Positions 35,893 to 46,280 of a stretch of 64,000 nt of DNA are shown piece after piece. This DNA is from Sulfurovum sp. 16-42-52. Its GTDB lineage: Bacteria; Campylobacterota; Campylobacteria; Campylobacterales; Sulfurovaceae. The notes under the pieces are model-generated. The model was given only the letters and a program-made list of their open reading frames with translations, was not told the DNA's origin and searched no databases. The stretch's first letter is position 1, and each line of letters begins with the position of its first letter. Both the position numbers and the translations under genes were made by a program. Where the stretch lies: NCBI GenBank assembly GCA_002281755.1, contig NCHB01000006.1, positions 18,423 through 82,422 of the forward strand, in the 5' to 3' direction.

Positions 35893-38046
35893 TTATTTAT
35901 TGTATGCATCATCCAAACTGATAATTTCGATGAGTTTAAATTTTTGTGAAATTTTTTCAGCCAAAAGCTGTTTTTTTGATTCGCTGCTCTCAGCTTCTAT
36001 CTGACAAAACTCCGCTTCTTCAGAATTTTTAATGCCAAATTCGATACTCAAAAGATTGAGATTAAGCTCGGAAAGTTTTGCCAACAGATCTGCCAATATA
36101 CCTTTTTTATTTTGAAGGCTGATGGTGAGTCGGTATTTGGTCAGTTTCGTACCGCTCCATCTTACATAAAGCATCTCCTCACCTTCAAGCATTTTACCGT
36201 ACGCCTTTTTGCACAGTTTATGGTGTACAACCGCTTTTCCTGCTTGATAAAATGCAACGATCTGATCCCCAACTTTAGGATGACAGCAATAATCAAATTC
36301 TGCACCATCAAGCGGTTTATTGGTAAAAAAACTAAAATGTTCAAGCTCTTTTAGATTGGGTTTTTTGTACCCTTTTTTGAGCAATTCCCAAAATCGCAAC
36401 TCTTTAGTCCCCAGATAATCCGCCACTTGATGAATCACTTCTTTGTAATAATCAAGCGTCGTAGGCAATTTATGGATGGTATCATGCAATTCAATATGCT
36501 TGATAAGATCCATCATTTCCGTACTTTTTTGAGAAAACAGTGCGCCTAAAATGTTATAGGCGCTCAGTGTATCTGCTTCTTTTATTCTCGCTCTACACGC
36601 AGCGCGTATGCCCTCTTGTGCTTTAGATGTCTTGACCGTATCTGACCATGAACAGTACAGATGAGGCTCTTTGTCTTTGAGGATTTTTACAATGTCACCA
36701 TTTTTCAAGACGCTTAAAAGTGACGCTTTTTGTTTATTGATCAGCGCTTCTGTGGCTGTTGCACCCACTTCAGAGTGAATCGCATAGGCAAAATCAAGTG
36801 CAACCGAACCTTTAGGCAGTGTATAATAATCGCCTTTGGGTGAAAATACCGTAATGTCTTCTGAAAAGAGATCTGACTTGGCAAGTTCGTAAAACTCTTC
36901 CACCGACTCATTCTGATAATGCAAACTCTGTAGCCATCCCAGATTGACAGCGTTATCCCCGCCTTTATATTTCCAGTGCGCTGCCACACCATACTCTGCA
37001 AGCCTGTGCATCTCAATAGTACGTATCTGGGCCTCGACGATACCCTCTTCATCAAATAAAGTCGTGTGAATCGTTTTATATCCATTCTCCTTGGGAACAG
37101 CGATATAGTCTTTAAATCTCGAGATAAGCGGCGTAAAATGTAAATGTATCAACCCTAAAACCCTGTAGCATTCTATGGGCTCAGCGACGATGATACGAAT
37201 TGCAAGTAGATCAAGTACCTCTTCGATACTCACACCTTTACGGTGCATCTTAAGATAGATAGAGTAGTGGTGTTTTACCCTGCCTAAAATCTCGAAATCA
37301 TCCTCGCTAAACCCGTCTTTTTGCAGTATGTCATGAATTTTTTGGATAAAAGCATTGAGTTTAAACTGCAAATTTTGATTATTTGAACGTAGATAGGTAT
37401 CTATCTGTTTGTAGTCTTCAGGGTAGATGTAACGAAAACTTAAATCTTCCAGATGCTTTTTCACTTGGGAGATACCCAGTCTGTGTGCAATAGGTGCATA
37501 GACCACCATCGTTTCTTCTGAAATACGTTTTTGTTTTTCCGTGCTCAGCGCCTCAAGCGTGAGCATATTGTGCAGTCTGTCACAGAGCTTGATGACCAGC
37601 ACCCGTACGTCTTTGATGGAGGCAATAAGCATTTTTCTAAAGGAGAGTGCGGAATTTATAAGTCTTTCATCTGAGCCTGATGGGATGAGTTCTTCATCAC
37701 GAATCTCGATGATCTTCGTAAGTCCTTCAACCATATGTGCCACATCTTCCCCAAAAAGAGGAATCAACTCTTCAATACTGTAATGTGTATCTTCTACCAC
37801 ATCATGCAGTAAAGCAGCCTGTACCATCATTTCATCATTGGAGATACGTGCGGTAATGGCTGCTACCAGTATGGGATGTACCACATACGGTTCACCGCTT
37901 TTACGTGTTTGACCTTCATGGGCTTTATATGAAAGTTCTAATGCAGCATCTGTTGCAGGAAGCGGAGCTGGAATCACACTATACAGAAGCGCCTTTGCTT
38001 CCTCTATGGTGTGTATGTTTTTAGCTTTATCCAGAAAAGCATCCAA
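35893..38046 (-). CDS. spoT: Bifunctional (p)ppGpp synthetase/hydrolase (RelA/SpoT homolog)
   Basis: This 717-residue alarmone enzyme is the usual single Rel of Campylobacterota. An N-terminal HD hydrolase domain has HEGQTRKSGEPYVVHP and LLHDVVEDT, both intact, so hydrolase activity is expected. The synthetase domain contains RVKHHYSIYLKM and NGYKTIHTTLF. TGS (about 375-440), a zinc-finger-like segment (FDYCCHPKVGDQ) and a C-terminal ACT domain follow. rpoZ is 6 bases upstream, the conserved rpoZ-spoT pair, linking the alarmone to RNA polymerase. Confidence 0.97.
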   Translation of the reverse strand: MDAFLDKAKNIHTIEEAKALLYSVIPAPLPATDAALELSYKAHEGQTRKSGEPYVVHPILVAAITARISNDEMMVQAALLHDVVEDTHYSIEELIPLFGEDVAHMVEGLTKIIEIRDEELIPSGSDERLINSALSFRKMLIASIKDVRVLVIKLCDRLHNMLTLEALSTEKQKRISEETMVVYAPIAHRLGISQVKKHLEDLSFRYIYPEDYKQIDTYLRSNNQNLQFKLNAFIQKIHDILQKDGFSEDDFEILGRVKHHYSIYLKMHRKGVSIEEVLDLLAIRIIVAEPIECYRVLGLIHLHFTPLISRFKDYIAVPKENGYKTIHTTLFDEEGIVEAQIRTIEMHRLAEYGVAAHWKYKGGDNAVNLGWLQSLHYQNESVEEFYELAKSDLFSEDITVFSPKGDYYTLPKGSVALDFAYAIHSEVGATATEALINKQKASLLSVLKNGDIVKILKDKEPHLYCSWSDTVKTSKAQEGIRAACRARIKEADTLSAYNILGALFSQKSTEMMDLIKHIELHDTIHKLPTTLDYYKEVIHQVADYLGTKELRFWELLKKGYKKPNLKELEHFSFFTNKPLDGAEFDYCCHPKVGDQIVAFYQAGKAVVHHKLCKKAYGKMLEGEEMLYVRWSGTKLTKYRLTISLQNKKGILADLLAKLSELNLNLLSIEFGIKNSEEAEFCQIEAESSESKKQLLAEKISQKFKLIEIISLDDAYNK

Positions 38047-38052
38047 GGTTTT

Positions 38053-38259
38053 TTAACCTTCAATACTTACGATAATTTTTCCTTCAGCTATCTCTCTGAG
38101 TGCAATTTCAGCATATTTCATACCTGAAGTATCTCTATCCAAACACGGTTTAGCCCCATTGGCTATTGCTTCGGCTCTTTTTCCTACCGCATTGGCAAGA
38201 AGATATTTGTCAAAATCGACTTTTTCTAGTGCTTTGGCGGTTAATTGTTCTGTTCTCAT
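38053..38259 (-). CDS. rpoZ: RNA polymerase omega subunit
   Basis: This 68-residue protein assembles the beta' subunit and forms part of a ppGpp site. The omega pattern is clear: MRTEQLTAKALEKVDFDKYL, LANAVGKRAEAIANGAKP, and ALREIAEGKI. It is 6 bases upstream of spoT and about 40 bases downstream of pyrH. Confidence 0.95.
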   Translation of the reverse strand: MRTEQLTAKALEKVDFDKYLLANAVGKRAEAIANGAKPCLDRDTSGMKYAEIALREIAEGKIIVSIEG

Positions 38260-38298
38260 ATTTATCCTTTAATTGATTTCGCGTAATTGCGTTTTACA

Positions 38299-39060
<762 letters not shown>

Positions 39061-39069
39061 TTAAAACTG

Positions 39070-40053
39070 TTATTTTTGATAGCCTCGGAACGGTCTTGAA
39101 TAAGGTGCCACATAACTCTGGGAATCATAGTCATACCCAAAAGGAACATACGTGTAAGGAAGCTGATAGTAATGCAAAACCTCACTGGTTTTATCCCATC
39201 CCAAAGCCTTAAGTACTTCAGCCCCATTGAGACCCACACCTGCATACACTACGCGTTCTTTCACCTCATAAGATTCATGATCCTGATACCCTCTTGTGTA
39301 ATACCCCACCTGCAATTCAAAATACTTCATAAAAGAATCTTTCATGGGCTCAAAACCGCTGAACTTCAGTGCCATGAGGTATTTCATCGAGTTATATTGA
39401 GTAAAGATATCGACACTTGAGCCAAAATCAGGTACATATTCCAGACGAAAATCCAACGTTTCTTTTACCGCCGGATATTTCTCTCTGACGTAATAAAATC
39501 CCGCACCAAGAGTATTCATCACCAAATCTTCATAGGAGAAACCCTGTGAGTTACTAAAAGAGTCCCCTACTTCCATCATGCCTTGAAAAACCCATGAAGT
39601 AAGCGGACCATAAAGCAGTGACTCTTCTTCGCTCATCCCCCAATATTCATACAAAGAAGAAAATCCCAAAGACCAAAGATAGGTAGAGTAGGTATGCCCC
39701 AGTTTATCCGCGCCTCCATATTTTGTATCGGCACCGAACCATCCTTCATCACCTGCAACCGGCGTGATGGTAAAATAATCCCAAAATACTGAACCCCATA
39801 TCGCAACAATGCCCGTACCCACAATATTGGTGTAAAGCACCCTATTCATCAGTTCGTCATGACTCAAAGGTTGTTGCGGTTTTCCCATCATGATTTGAAG
39901 ATAGGTACGCTCATCTGTGCTATTCTGCTCCATGGTAGGAACGTCTATTGTCCTAGCAGGCTCTTTTGTGAACATCGGTTCAGCGGGAACGATGTTTCCT
40001 CCGGCAAAACCGAAACTTGCCGCAGACATGATTGTCAATACTGTTTTTTTCAT
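39070..40053 (-). CDS. Exported DUF2279/YfiM-like protein
   Basis: This 327-residue protein has a signal peptide (MKKTVLTIMSAASFGFAGG). The conserved part around GGADKLGHTYSTYLWSLG and EVGDSFSNSQGFSYEDLVMN matches the DUF2279 family (YfiM-like), predicted periplasmic or membrane-associated and of unknown function. The His and Asp in DKLGH and the aspartate in GDS could be catalytic or metal-binding. It ends the ftsEX/envC series on the minus strand. Confidence 0.72.
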   Translation of the reverse strand: MKKTVLTIMSAASFGFAGGNIVPAEPMFTKEPARTIDVPTMEQNSTDERTYLQIMMGKPQQPLSHDELMNRVLYTNIVGTGIVAIWGSVFWDYFTITPVAGDEGWFGADTKYGGADKLGHTYSTYLWSLGFSSLYEYWGMSEEESLLYGPLTSWVFQGMMEVGDSFSNSQGFSYEDLVMNTLGAGFYYVREKYPAVKETLDFRLEYVPDFGSSVDIFTQYNSMKYLMALKFSGFEPMKDSFMKYFELQVGYYTRGYQDHESYEVKERVVYAGVGLNGAEVLKALGWDKTSEVLHYYQLPYTYVPFGYDYDSQSYVAPYSRPFRGYQK

Positions 40054-40067
40054 AGTTCCTCTTAATA

Positions 40068-41432
40068 TTAGATTTGAATGAGTTTCAAGGGGTCGATATG
40101 TTTAGAGTCTTTGGTTGCCTGAAAAATCAGTTTTTCATTCACTTTTCCTACTACATACCCTTTTTGTATCTTTGCGCCGACATGTATCGTTGGGGCTATC
40201 TTGGAGAGTCCTGCATAGACGGTGTGGATGCGGTCACTGTGCGATACAACCACCACCTTGCCCAACATACTGCTCTTACCTGCAAATACCACTTTACCGT
40301 TTAAAATATTTTGTACCTTTGTATTGGATGCACGCTGCATCGTAATCGATTCATTAAAAATCTTGATTTTATAAATCGGATCCACATACGTACCGAATTT
40401 CTTGATAACACGCGCACCCGAAAGAGGTGATATAGTCTTTCCACCCTGATACGCGTAGGTTGCAGAGGCTTTATAAGAGGAGTTGACTTGTTTGACTTTT
40501 TCACTCTCCTGATAGACTTTTGTGTTCTCTTTCTCTGCCTCTTTTACAGCGACATGTGCTTTTTCTTTATCTTCTTTCGTTTTTGCTTTACGCAAAGCCT
40601 CTTGCGCTTTCTTTGCATTGGTACGCGCCAAGGCTTTGGCTTCACGAATCTCTCTTTGTCTTATCTTCTCAAGGCGCATGGCTTCTTTTTCTGCTGCAGC
40701 TCTTTTTTTTGCCTCTTCCACTTCTTGCGCTTGCAAAATATTGAGTTGTGCCAACGTCGAACGTAAAGAGTTTTGCTTGTCTACTATCTTTTCAAGCTTT
40801 GCATTGTAAGTCTCTTCATCTTTACTGAGTTTTTTACGCAATTTCTCTTTTGCTGCCTTCTTTTGCGCATACTCTTCTCTCTTTTTGTCAATGGTTTGAA
40901 TCTCTACTTTTGTTTTATTACGTAAAACGGTTTTGTCTTCTTTTGCTTTTTTAAGCGTACCGATGTCTGATTTAAGGGTTTCAAGCATTTTGGTATTGTG
41001 CTCTTTATAGGCCGTATAAATCTCTTGCATCATCATAGACATTCTGGTTGGCTCATGCGACTGTTCCAGCGCATAGACAATAGAGAACTGCTCAGAGAGC
41101 AAGGAGATAAAAGCCTGACGTTTTTCTTCCAATGCGCCGCTGGTCTGAGCCAATTCTTCTTCGGATTTTTCGAGTTCGCTTTTGAGAAGATCGTACTCTT
41201 TCTGAGTCGCTTCATGGTCCGCTTCAAGTTCATCCATCTTTTTTTCGATATATTCAATCTCTTTTTCAGTCTTCTTGATATCTCTTGCAACCCTGCCCAA
41301 ATAGGTACTGGCTTGCTTTTTCTCCGTCTCCACGGCTGACAAGGTCTGTTCGGATTTTTTGATTTTTGCAGTGGTGGAAGCGGCATACACCAAGCCCACA
41401 CTCATCACACAAAGGAAAATGAAGGATTTCAC
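40068..41432 (-). CDS. EnvC-like murein hydrolase activator with degenerate LytM domain
   Basis: The 454-residue protein has a signal peptide, a long coiled coil (about 25-250, rich in Glu/Lys/Ala heptads) and a C-terminal LytM/M23 fold (about 330-454). The M23 zinc ligands are missing: HTVYAGLS in place of a YAHLS pattern, and KLIFQATKDSKHIDP in place of HLHFE. Loss of catalysis with kept fold is characteristic of EnvC, which FtsEX recruits to activate amidases. The start overlaps the ftsX stop by 4 bases, supporting that role. Confidence 0.88.
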   Translation of the reverse strand: MKSFIFLCVMSVGLVYAASTTAKIKKSEQTLSAVETEKKQASTYLGRVARDIKKTEKEIEYIEKKMDELEADHEATQKEYDLLKSELEKSEEELAQTSGALEEKRQAFISLLSEQFSIVYALEQSHEPTRMSMMMQEIYTAYKEHNTKMLETLKSDIGTLKKAKEDKTVLRNKTKVEIQTIDKKREEYAQKKAAKEKLRKKLSKDEETYNAKLEKIVDKQNSLRSTLAQLNILQAQEVEEAKKRAAAEKEAMRLEKIRQREIREAKALARTNAKKAQEALRKAKTKEDKEKAHVAVKEAEKENTKVYQESEKVKQVNSSYKASATYAYQGGKTISPLSGARVIKKFGTYVDPIYKIKIFNESITMQRASNTKVQNILNGKVVFAGKSSMLGKVVVVSHSDRIHTVYAGLSKIAPTIHVGAKIQKGYVVGKVNEKLIFQATKDSKHIDPLKLIQI

Positions 41433-42244
41433 TCCTGCACTCCCTTGCTGCTAAAGACGACAGAGTAAACGGCAAAAATAACGATAAAAAATGCAGATGC
41501 CAACAAAAGTCCAATATCACTGAGCTTAAAGAGTACCTCTTGGTTCTGAACCATAATGTCGATACCGCTCTGAGTTGCCCAATAAAACTTGATATAGAGA
41601 AAAAGCGCTGAAACCAGTATCGTTGCGACTATGGCATCCATCAGTGCAACCTTAAAAAGCACACCTGATCTCAGCATCAAAGGTGCACCAAATATCTCCA
41701 TGACCTGCATACGTTCTTTGTGGGCATATTTCCATATTTCCATCTGTTTAATGATGAGAAATAAACTCACAACCGCCATAAACACAATAAAAATCTTCAG
41801 TGTAAATTTAATAAAAGAGAAAAGTTTATAGTTTGAATTATGGCTGCTCCCAAAGGTCTCAACTTTTTTTACATTCTCGTTTGAGAGTAAATCTTTTTTG
41901 ATTTTTTCAAGCTCCGAAGTACGAAGATACGAGTCCAAACCAAGGTTATAAAAATAAGGTAAGGCAGCCAAAATCTCTTCGCTCGTGCTTTGGCTCACAC
42001 CTTTTGTCACCTCTGCTACAATATTTTCGCGCTTAATGAGTTTCGTCCCGCTAATATGGTCGTTTAATGCCTGAAAAGCCGAAAGCTCCATAGGCTCTTT
42101 GGTAACCACGAACATCGAATATCCGTCTTTGAGTCCTTGTTCATAGGTATCAGTCGTACGCTCAAATACCAAAAAAAACTCAATACCCAACAATATTGCC
42201 ATCAATGGCAAAATAAACATCAGATGATTTTTAATGAACTTCAT
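41429..42244 (-). CDS. ftsX: Cell division protein FtsX
   Basis: FtsX is the membrane half of the FtsEX complex that transmits ATP hydrolysis to periplasmic wall-hydrolase activators. The 271-residue protein has an N-terminal helix (about 9-27), a periplasmic domain, and three further helices including KFTLKIFIVFMAVVSLFLII. ATG 42244 is chosen because AAGGG lies 6 bases before it; the longer frame from 42262 overlaps ftsE more deeply. It overlaps ftsE by 14 bases and EnvC-like by 4. Confidence 0.92.
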   Translation of the reverse strand: MKFIKNHLMFILPLMAILLGIEFFLVFERTTDTYEQGLKDGYSMFVVTKEPMELSAFQALNDHISGTKLIKRENIVAEVTKGVSQSTSEEILAALPYFYNLGLDSYLRTSELEKIKKDLLSNENVKKVETFGSSHNSNYKLFSFIKFTLKIFIVFMAVVSLFLIIKQMEIWKYAHKERMQVMEIFGAPLMLRSGVLFKVALMDAIVATILVSALFLYIKFYWATQSGIDIMVQNQEVLFKLSDIGLLLASAFFIVIFAVYSVVFSSKGVQE

Positions 42245-42905
42245 ACACACCCTTGCTCTCAATGATAAAATGTCTATACGGCAGCGAAAAAATAGTCGGA
42301 ATTTTATGTGTCACTACCAGCACCGTTGTTTCAAGCTGCTGACACGCATTTTCCATCAAGTCCCAAATCACATTGGAAGAGTAGTCATCAAGGTTTCCGG
42401 TGGGCTCATCTGCCAAAATCACAACAGGGTTTTTTGCCAATGCCCTCGCAACTCCCACGCGCTGCTGTTCCCCACCACTGAGTTCCAAAGGATACTTATC
42501 GGCATGTTCTGAGAGCTTGACATGCTTGAGCAGTCTTCGTGCCTGTGTGTCCTGAATCTCCGTAGAATACCCTGCAATCATCAAAGGAAGCACCACATTT
42601 TTGGCAACCGTCCATTCATTGATGAGTTTATAATCTTGAAATATGATACCCATATGCGCCCGCAGCTCTTGCAGTTTGCCTTTGCGTATGGTAGCAAGAT
42701 CATGCCCACCTACGACCAAACTTCCCTCTGTCGCTTGGATTTGGCCGTAAAGAGATTTAAGCAGTGTAGATTTACCCGAACCGCTAGGCCCTGTGATGAA
42801 AACAAATTCACCTTTTTTGATGCTGAAACTCGCATCTTTGATGATTTCTTTATCACCGTTGCCATAACTCAGTGTAAGATGCGAAGCGTGAATCACATTG
42901 GACAT
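42231..42905 (-). CDS. ftsE: Cell division ATPase FtsE
   Basis: FtsE is the cytosolic ABC ATPase of FtsEX. The 224-residue protein has Walker [18 protein letters not shown]-loop [17 protein letters not shown], signature [15 protein letters not shown] and Walker [14 protein letters not shown] with VTHK as the switch. The IFQDYKLI Q-loop is distinctive for FtsE. It lies 3 bases after trmB. Confidence 0.96.
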   Translation of the reverse strand: MSNVIHASHLTLSYGNGDKEIIKDASFSIKKGEFVFITGPSGSGKSTLLKSLYGQIQATEGSLVVGGHDLATIRKGKLQELRAHMGIIFQDYKLINEWTVAKNVVLPLMIAGYSTEIQDTQARRLLKHVKLSEHADKYPLELSGGEQQRVGVARALAKNPVVILADEPTGNLDDYSSNVIWDLMENACQQLETTVLVVTHKIPTIFSLPYRHFIIESKGVYEVH

Positions 42906-42908
42906 ACT

Positions 42909-44093
42909 CTACTCTCCTTTAGCTAACATGATTTGCGCCACCATTGCTTGATGTGCTTGAAAATTGACCGAAGTTTTAATAGGAGAAGAGACAAAATACC
43001 TGCATCCCTCTTGATTGAGAATCAAATATTTGTGCTCAGGTCTATCAAAACTCCCAAAAGCACATTTGATGACTACACTGTGCCCAGATATTTGATAGAT
43101 ACGCTCAAAATGTACAAAATATCCCTCAAAAACCAAGGCTTTTAAAGGCAAACGCTCTTCCAATCCTTGAATATATTTTACCCCATTAAAATTAAAATCT
43201 ATCGTCTCTTCTTTGCAGGGAGAGTCTTGCAAAGAAGTGGTATGCACCTCATAGATATCTTTTTCCTGCCTGAGCCATCGTGCCTCATATTTACTGGTCA
43301 CTTCAAGTGCCTCGTTTTTGTGCACATTCACTTCTGCTTTTGGCAACGCAAAAAAGGTCTCAAGTGCATACCAAAAGTAGCTGTCGCTATCGGTGCGCAA
43401 CTCCAAACGACCGCCTTTTTTGAGTACCCGCATAGACTCTTCAAGGAAACTCGGGCTGATGACTCTTCTGTGGGGTTTTTTATCCCAAGGTACAGGAAAA
43501 TGCACAAAGATCTGTTCACACCTGTTTGAGGGAAGCATTTCCAAAAAAAGCCGTGCATCGTAATTGACCACCCAGATATTTTCAAGTTGCTGCAGTTCTA
43601 TCTGTTTGAGCACCTGTTGTGCTGAGGGGGTATGGATCTCTATACCTATATAGAGCGTGTCAGGATTCTTTTTTGCCTGAAACAACAAATGCCGACCGCT
43701 CCCAAATCCCACTTCGACACACAACTTCTCCTTGGGGTACACCATCCCTTCAAAAGATTCAATTTTTTTAAAATATTCTGAAGAAAGCGGTGTTTTGGTA
43801 TTGGTTGTTGCGATATTGGATGAGAGTATCTGTAAATCCAACTCTTGTGCCACAAGAGCAATAGCCTCTTTAAGAAGCGCTACTTTTAGCGGTCTTGTCA
43901 CCTTGTCATACTTGAGCAGCATCGCATCGGTATCCGGCTTGAGTTGCAACAAAAACTCTTCACCTCCGTGTTCAACGCCGATGAGCATCTCTTTCCCGGT
44001 AGATGAGGTTGCCACAAAAGTCATCGTCTGGCTCGATGCCACTTTTTGCTCTAACAATGTCGTATCAAAAGGGATAACTTTTAGGTGTGGCAT
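42909..44093 (-). CDS. trmB: tRNA (guanine-N7)-methyltransferase TrmB, extended form
   Basis: TrmB makes m7G46 in tRNA with SAM. The 394-residue protein is much longer than the E. coli enzyme (about 240). The catalytic core, about residues 115-300, has VEVGFGSGRHLLFQAK (SAM), FVHFPVPWDKKPHRR (the family's PDPW-like motif) and LRTDSDSYFWYALE. N-terminal (about 110) and C-terminal (about 90) extensions flank it, as seen in Campylobacterota. It is the first gene before ftsE, with a coupling distance of 3 bases. Confidence 0.92.
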   Translation of the reverse strand: MPHLKVIPFDTTLLEQKVASSQTMTFVATSSTGKEMLIGVEHGGEEFLLQLKPDTDAMLLKYDKVTRPLKVALLKEAIALVAQELDLQILSSNIATTNTKTPLSSEYFKKIESFEGMVYPKEKLCVEVGFGSGRHLLFQAKKNPDTLYIGIEIHTPSAQQVLKQIELQQLENIWVVNYDARLFLEMLPSNRCEQIFVHFPVPWDKKPHRRVISPSFLEESMRVLKKGGRLELRTDSDSYFWYALETFFALPKAEVNVHKNEALEVTSKYEARWLRQEKDIYEVHTTSLQDSPCKEETIDFNFNGVKYIQGLEERLPLKALVFEGYFVHFERIYQISGHSVVIKCAFGSFDRPEHKYLILNQEGCRYFVSSPIKTSVNFQAHQAMVAQIMLAKGE

Positions 44094-44152
44094 TTTTCCT
44101 GCTTTTATCGGTATAGCATCTTGATGCGTTGTATTAGGCTACTGTAACTGTG

Positions 44153-45106
44153 CTACTCTTGGATAAAAAGTGAACCCAAAGTCTTGGGATTGATCTTTTC
44201 ATTCACCTCATCCATCGCAAAATATTTGGATAAAAATTGTTTCATATCCTCAAACACTGGGGCAACAAATTCCATCTTTTTGCCCGTGATTGGGTGTGTC
44301 AGATACAGAAGATACGCATGCAAATAAACTCGTGGTATTTTATCTCTTTTGCTCTTAAACCCATATAAGTCATCCCCCAGAATATGCCGACCCAAGCTCT
44401 TGAGGTGTACACGAATCTGATGGGTTCTCCCTGTATAGAGTTTAGCAGCGATCAGTTCGGTGTCCCACATTCCCAAAGCCAGTTTAACAAAAGCCGTTTT
44501 TGCTGTTCTGCCATCTTGAACCACATCCATCATCAGCCTGTTTTTAGGATTGCGTCCGATGGGTTTATCTACCTGCGTATCTTCTCTCATAGGATGGTCA
44601 ATCAATGCCAGATAATAACGCCCCATACTCTTGTCCTGAAGCTGGGCGCTTAGTGCTTCATGCGTTTCATTGTCTTTGGCGATGACAAGAGCACCGGTGG
44701 TCTCTTTGTCTATGCGGTGTACGATACCATGACGCTCTTCCCCGCTTAGCGTCGAGAGTGAGATGCCTTTATGCACAAGCCAATCAACCAATGTAGGCTC
44801 TTTAACTGAAGGCGCTGGATGCACCACAAGCCCTGAAGGTTTGTTGATTACCAAAAGATGGTCATCTTCGTACAAAATCTCAATATCAAAATCGATTTTA
44901 GGCGCAACCTTTTTCTCCGCCTCTTTAAAGACATAAGAAACCGTATCACCCTCCTGTACTCTAAAACTACTCTTGATGACAACTTGCGCATTGACAGATA
45001 CCAACCCTTCTTTTACAAGCTTTTCAAGCTGATTGCGACTTGCATCAAGGTGCATCGCAAGTATTTTATCAAGGCGTCCTTCTACCGTTGCAACAAAGTG
45101 ATTCAT
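44153..45106 (-). CDS. RluD-family 23S rRNA pseudouridine synthase
   Basis: This 317-residue enzyme has an N-terminal S4 domain (RLDKILAMHLDASRNQLEKL) and the pseudouridine synthase domain with the catalytic aspartate in HRIDKETTGALVIAKD and GRTHQIRVHL. The size and S4 domain fit RluD, which modifies helix 69 of 23S rRNA, though RluA/C-type specificity is possible. Start ATG 45106 is preferred over the frame's 45130 start, which would extend inside the upstream gene. It follows a small SH3-like protein gene. Confidence 0.92.
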   Translation of the reverse strand: MNHFVATVEGRLDKILAMHLDASRNQLEKLVKEGLVSVNAQVVIKSSFRVQEGDTVSYVFKEAEKKVAPKIDFDIEILYEDDHLLVINKPSGLVVHPAPSVKEPTLVDWLVHKGISLSTLSGEERHGIVHRIDKETTGALVIAKDNETHEALSAQLQDKSMGRYYLALIDHPMREDTQVDKPIGRNPKNRLMMDVVQDGRTAKTAFVKLALGMWDTELIAAKLYTGRTHQIRVHLKSLGRHILGDDLYGFKSKRDKIPRVYLHAYLLYLTHPITGKKMEFVAPVFEDMKQFLSKYFAMDEVNEKINPKTLGSLFIQE

Positions 45107-45110
45107 GGTG

Positions 45111-45491
45111 TTAGTTCTTACAAGGTTCATCAGACAAAAACTGTTTACGCACCCATCCTATTTTGCCTTTTGCATCCACCTTGCACCAAGTGGGATATTT
45201 CCATGCCATATAGTTTCTTTTGACCTCATCCATCCCATCAAGTTCTTTTTGGGTTATCTCCCTCATGCAGCCATAATTTTGTACACACTCTTCTGTCCAG
45301 ACACGCGTATATATCTTCTTTGCTTTGCGGTTAGGCTCTTCATTTAATACAAGCACTTCACATCGTTTGATGAGCTTTACTTTAAATGCAGAAGGATAGA
45401 TATTTTCATCCGAGACGCCATCATTTCTTTTTAAAATATCTCTAGCAAAGAGCATCACGCCAAACAGAGTCAAAAACAGAAAAAACCTCAC
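45111..45491 (-). CDS. Exported SH3-like protein, function unknown
   Basis: This is a 126-residue protein with a short signal peptide (MRFFLFLTLFGVMLFA). The mature part has six cysteines and a C-terminal segment WCKVDAKGKIGWVRKQFL, which resembles bacterial SH3 repeats that bind peptidoglycan or other proteins. Cysteines suggest disulfides in the periplasm. Its start overlaps the stop of the TtcA-like gene by 4 bases. Confidence 0.72.
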   Translation of the reverse strand: MRFFLFLTLFGVMLFARDILKRNDGVSDENIYPSAFKVKLIKRCEVLVLNEEPNRKAKKIYTRVWTEECVQNYGCMREITQKELDGMDEVKRNYMAWKYPTWCKVDAKGKIGWVRKQFLSDEPCKN

Positions 45492-46270
45492 ACCATCACC
45501 TCGTTATCATCTCTTCTCCAACGCTTTGGATCTAAAAATGTATCATCGTGTATCGTGCTTAGTGATGATTGCAGCATTTTAAAGAGATTTTTATTTTCCA
45601 TCTCCATACCTCTGAGCCACTGTTTCGTCTTTGCTCTTGCGTAAGGCGCTTTAACGTCTTTGAGCATCGCTGGACACGCCTCATCGCCTATGGCAACAAG
45701 ACCATTGTCTTCCACAAAACCTCTCGTTTGAGATTCTCTCACCATGATGAGCGGTCGTATGAGATGAAATCCTCTTTGCGCTTTATAGATGGGGGCTAAT
45801 GTTCGCATGGTGCCGTTATAAAACATATTCATAAAATAACTCTCTGCCATATCATCAAAATGATGTCCCAATGCCACCTTGTTGAAGTCGCCTTGCTCGG
45901 CATAACTATACAAAGCACCCCTTCTCATGCGTGAAAAATAACTGCAAAATGAGCTGTTTGGGCGAATGGCATCCTGAGAGACATCAAAGATATTGGTCTC
46001 AAAAACATGATGGATGATCTCATGCTCTTTACAGTGTTCGCTTAACGCATGATACTGCTCACCCGGCATACCGTAGTTGATGGTGACTGCCTCAAAAGTA
46101 AACTTAAACGGTGCATGACGCTGCATATGTTTAAGCACATGCACCAACGCTAACGAATCCTTACCTCCACTAAGCCCCACCAAGACCTTATCACCCTCAC
46201 CTATGAGTTTAAACTCTGCATTTGTTTTGCCCGCTATGCGCAGGAGTTTTTTACTGACCGTTATTGCCAC
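45488..46270 (-). CDS. TtcA-like PP-loop tRNA thiolation protein, atypical cysteines
   Basis: This 260-residue member of the TtcA/TtuA PP-loop ATPase family has the P-loop LVGLSGGKDSLAL and GHHFDDMAESYFMNMFYNG. TtcA makes 2-thiocytidine at tRNA position 32 using a [4Fe-4S] cluster held by a CxxC pair and a third cysteine. Here the pair position reads SFCSYFSRMRRG, so the second cysteine is Phe, and the later site reads DEACPAM. If the alignment is right, the cluster has fewer protein ligands than usual. It overlaps the SH3-like gene by 4 bases. Confidence 0.82.
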   Translation of the reverse strand: MAITVSKKLLRIAGKTNAEFKLIGEGDKVLVGLSGGKDSLALVHVLKHMQRHAPFKFTFEAVTINYGMPGEQYHALSEHCKEHEIIHHVFETNIFDVSQDAIRPNSSFCSYFSRMRRGALYSYAEQGDFNKVALGHHFDDMAESYFMNMFYNGTMRTLAPIYKAQRGFHLIRPLIMVRESQTRGFVEDNGLVAIGDEACPAMLKDVKAPYARAKTKQWLRGMEMENKNLFKMLQSSLSTIHDDTFLDPKRWRRDDNEVMV

Positions 46271-46280
46271 TTTTTACCTT

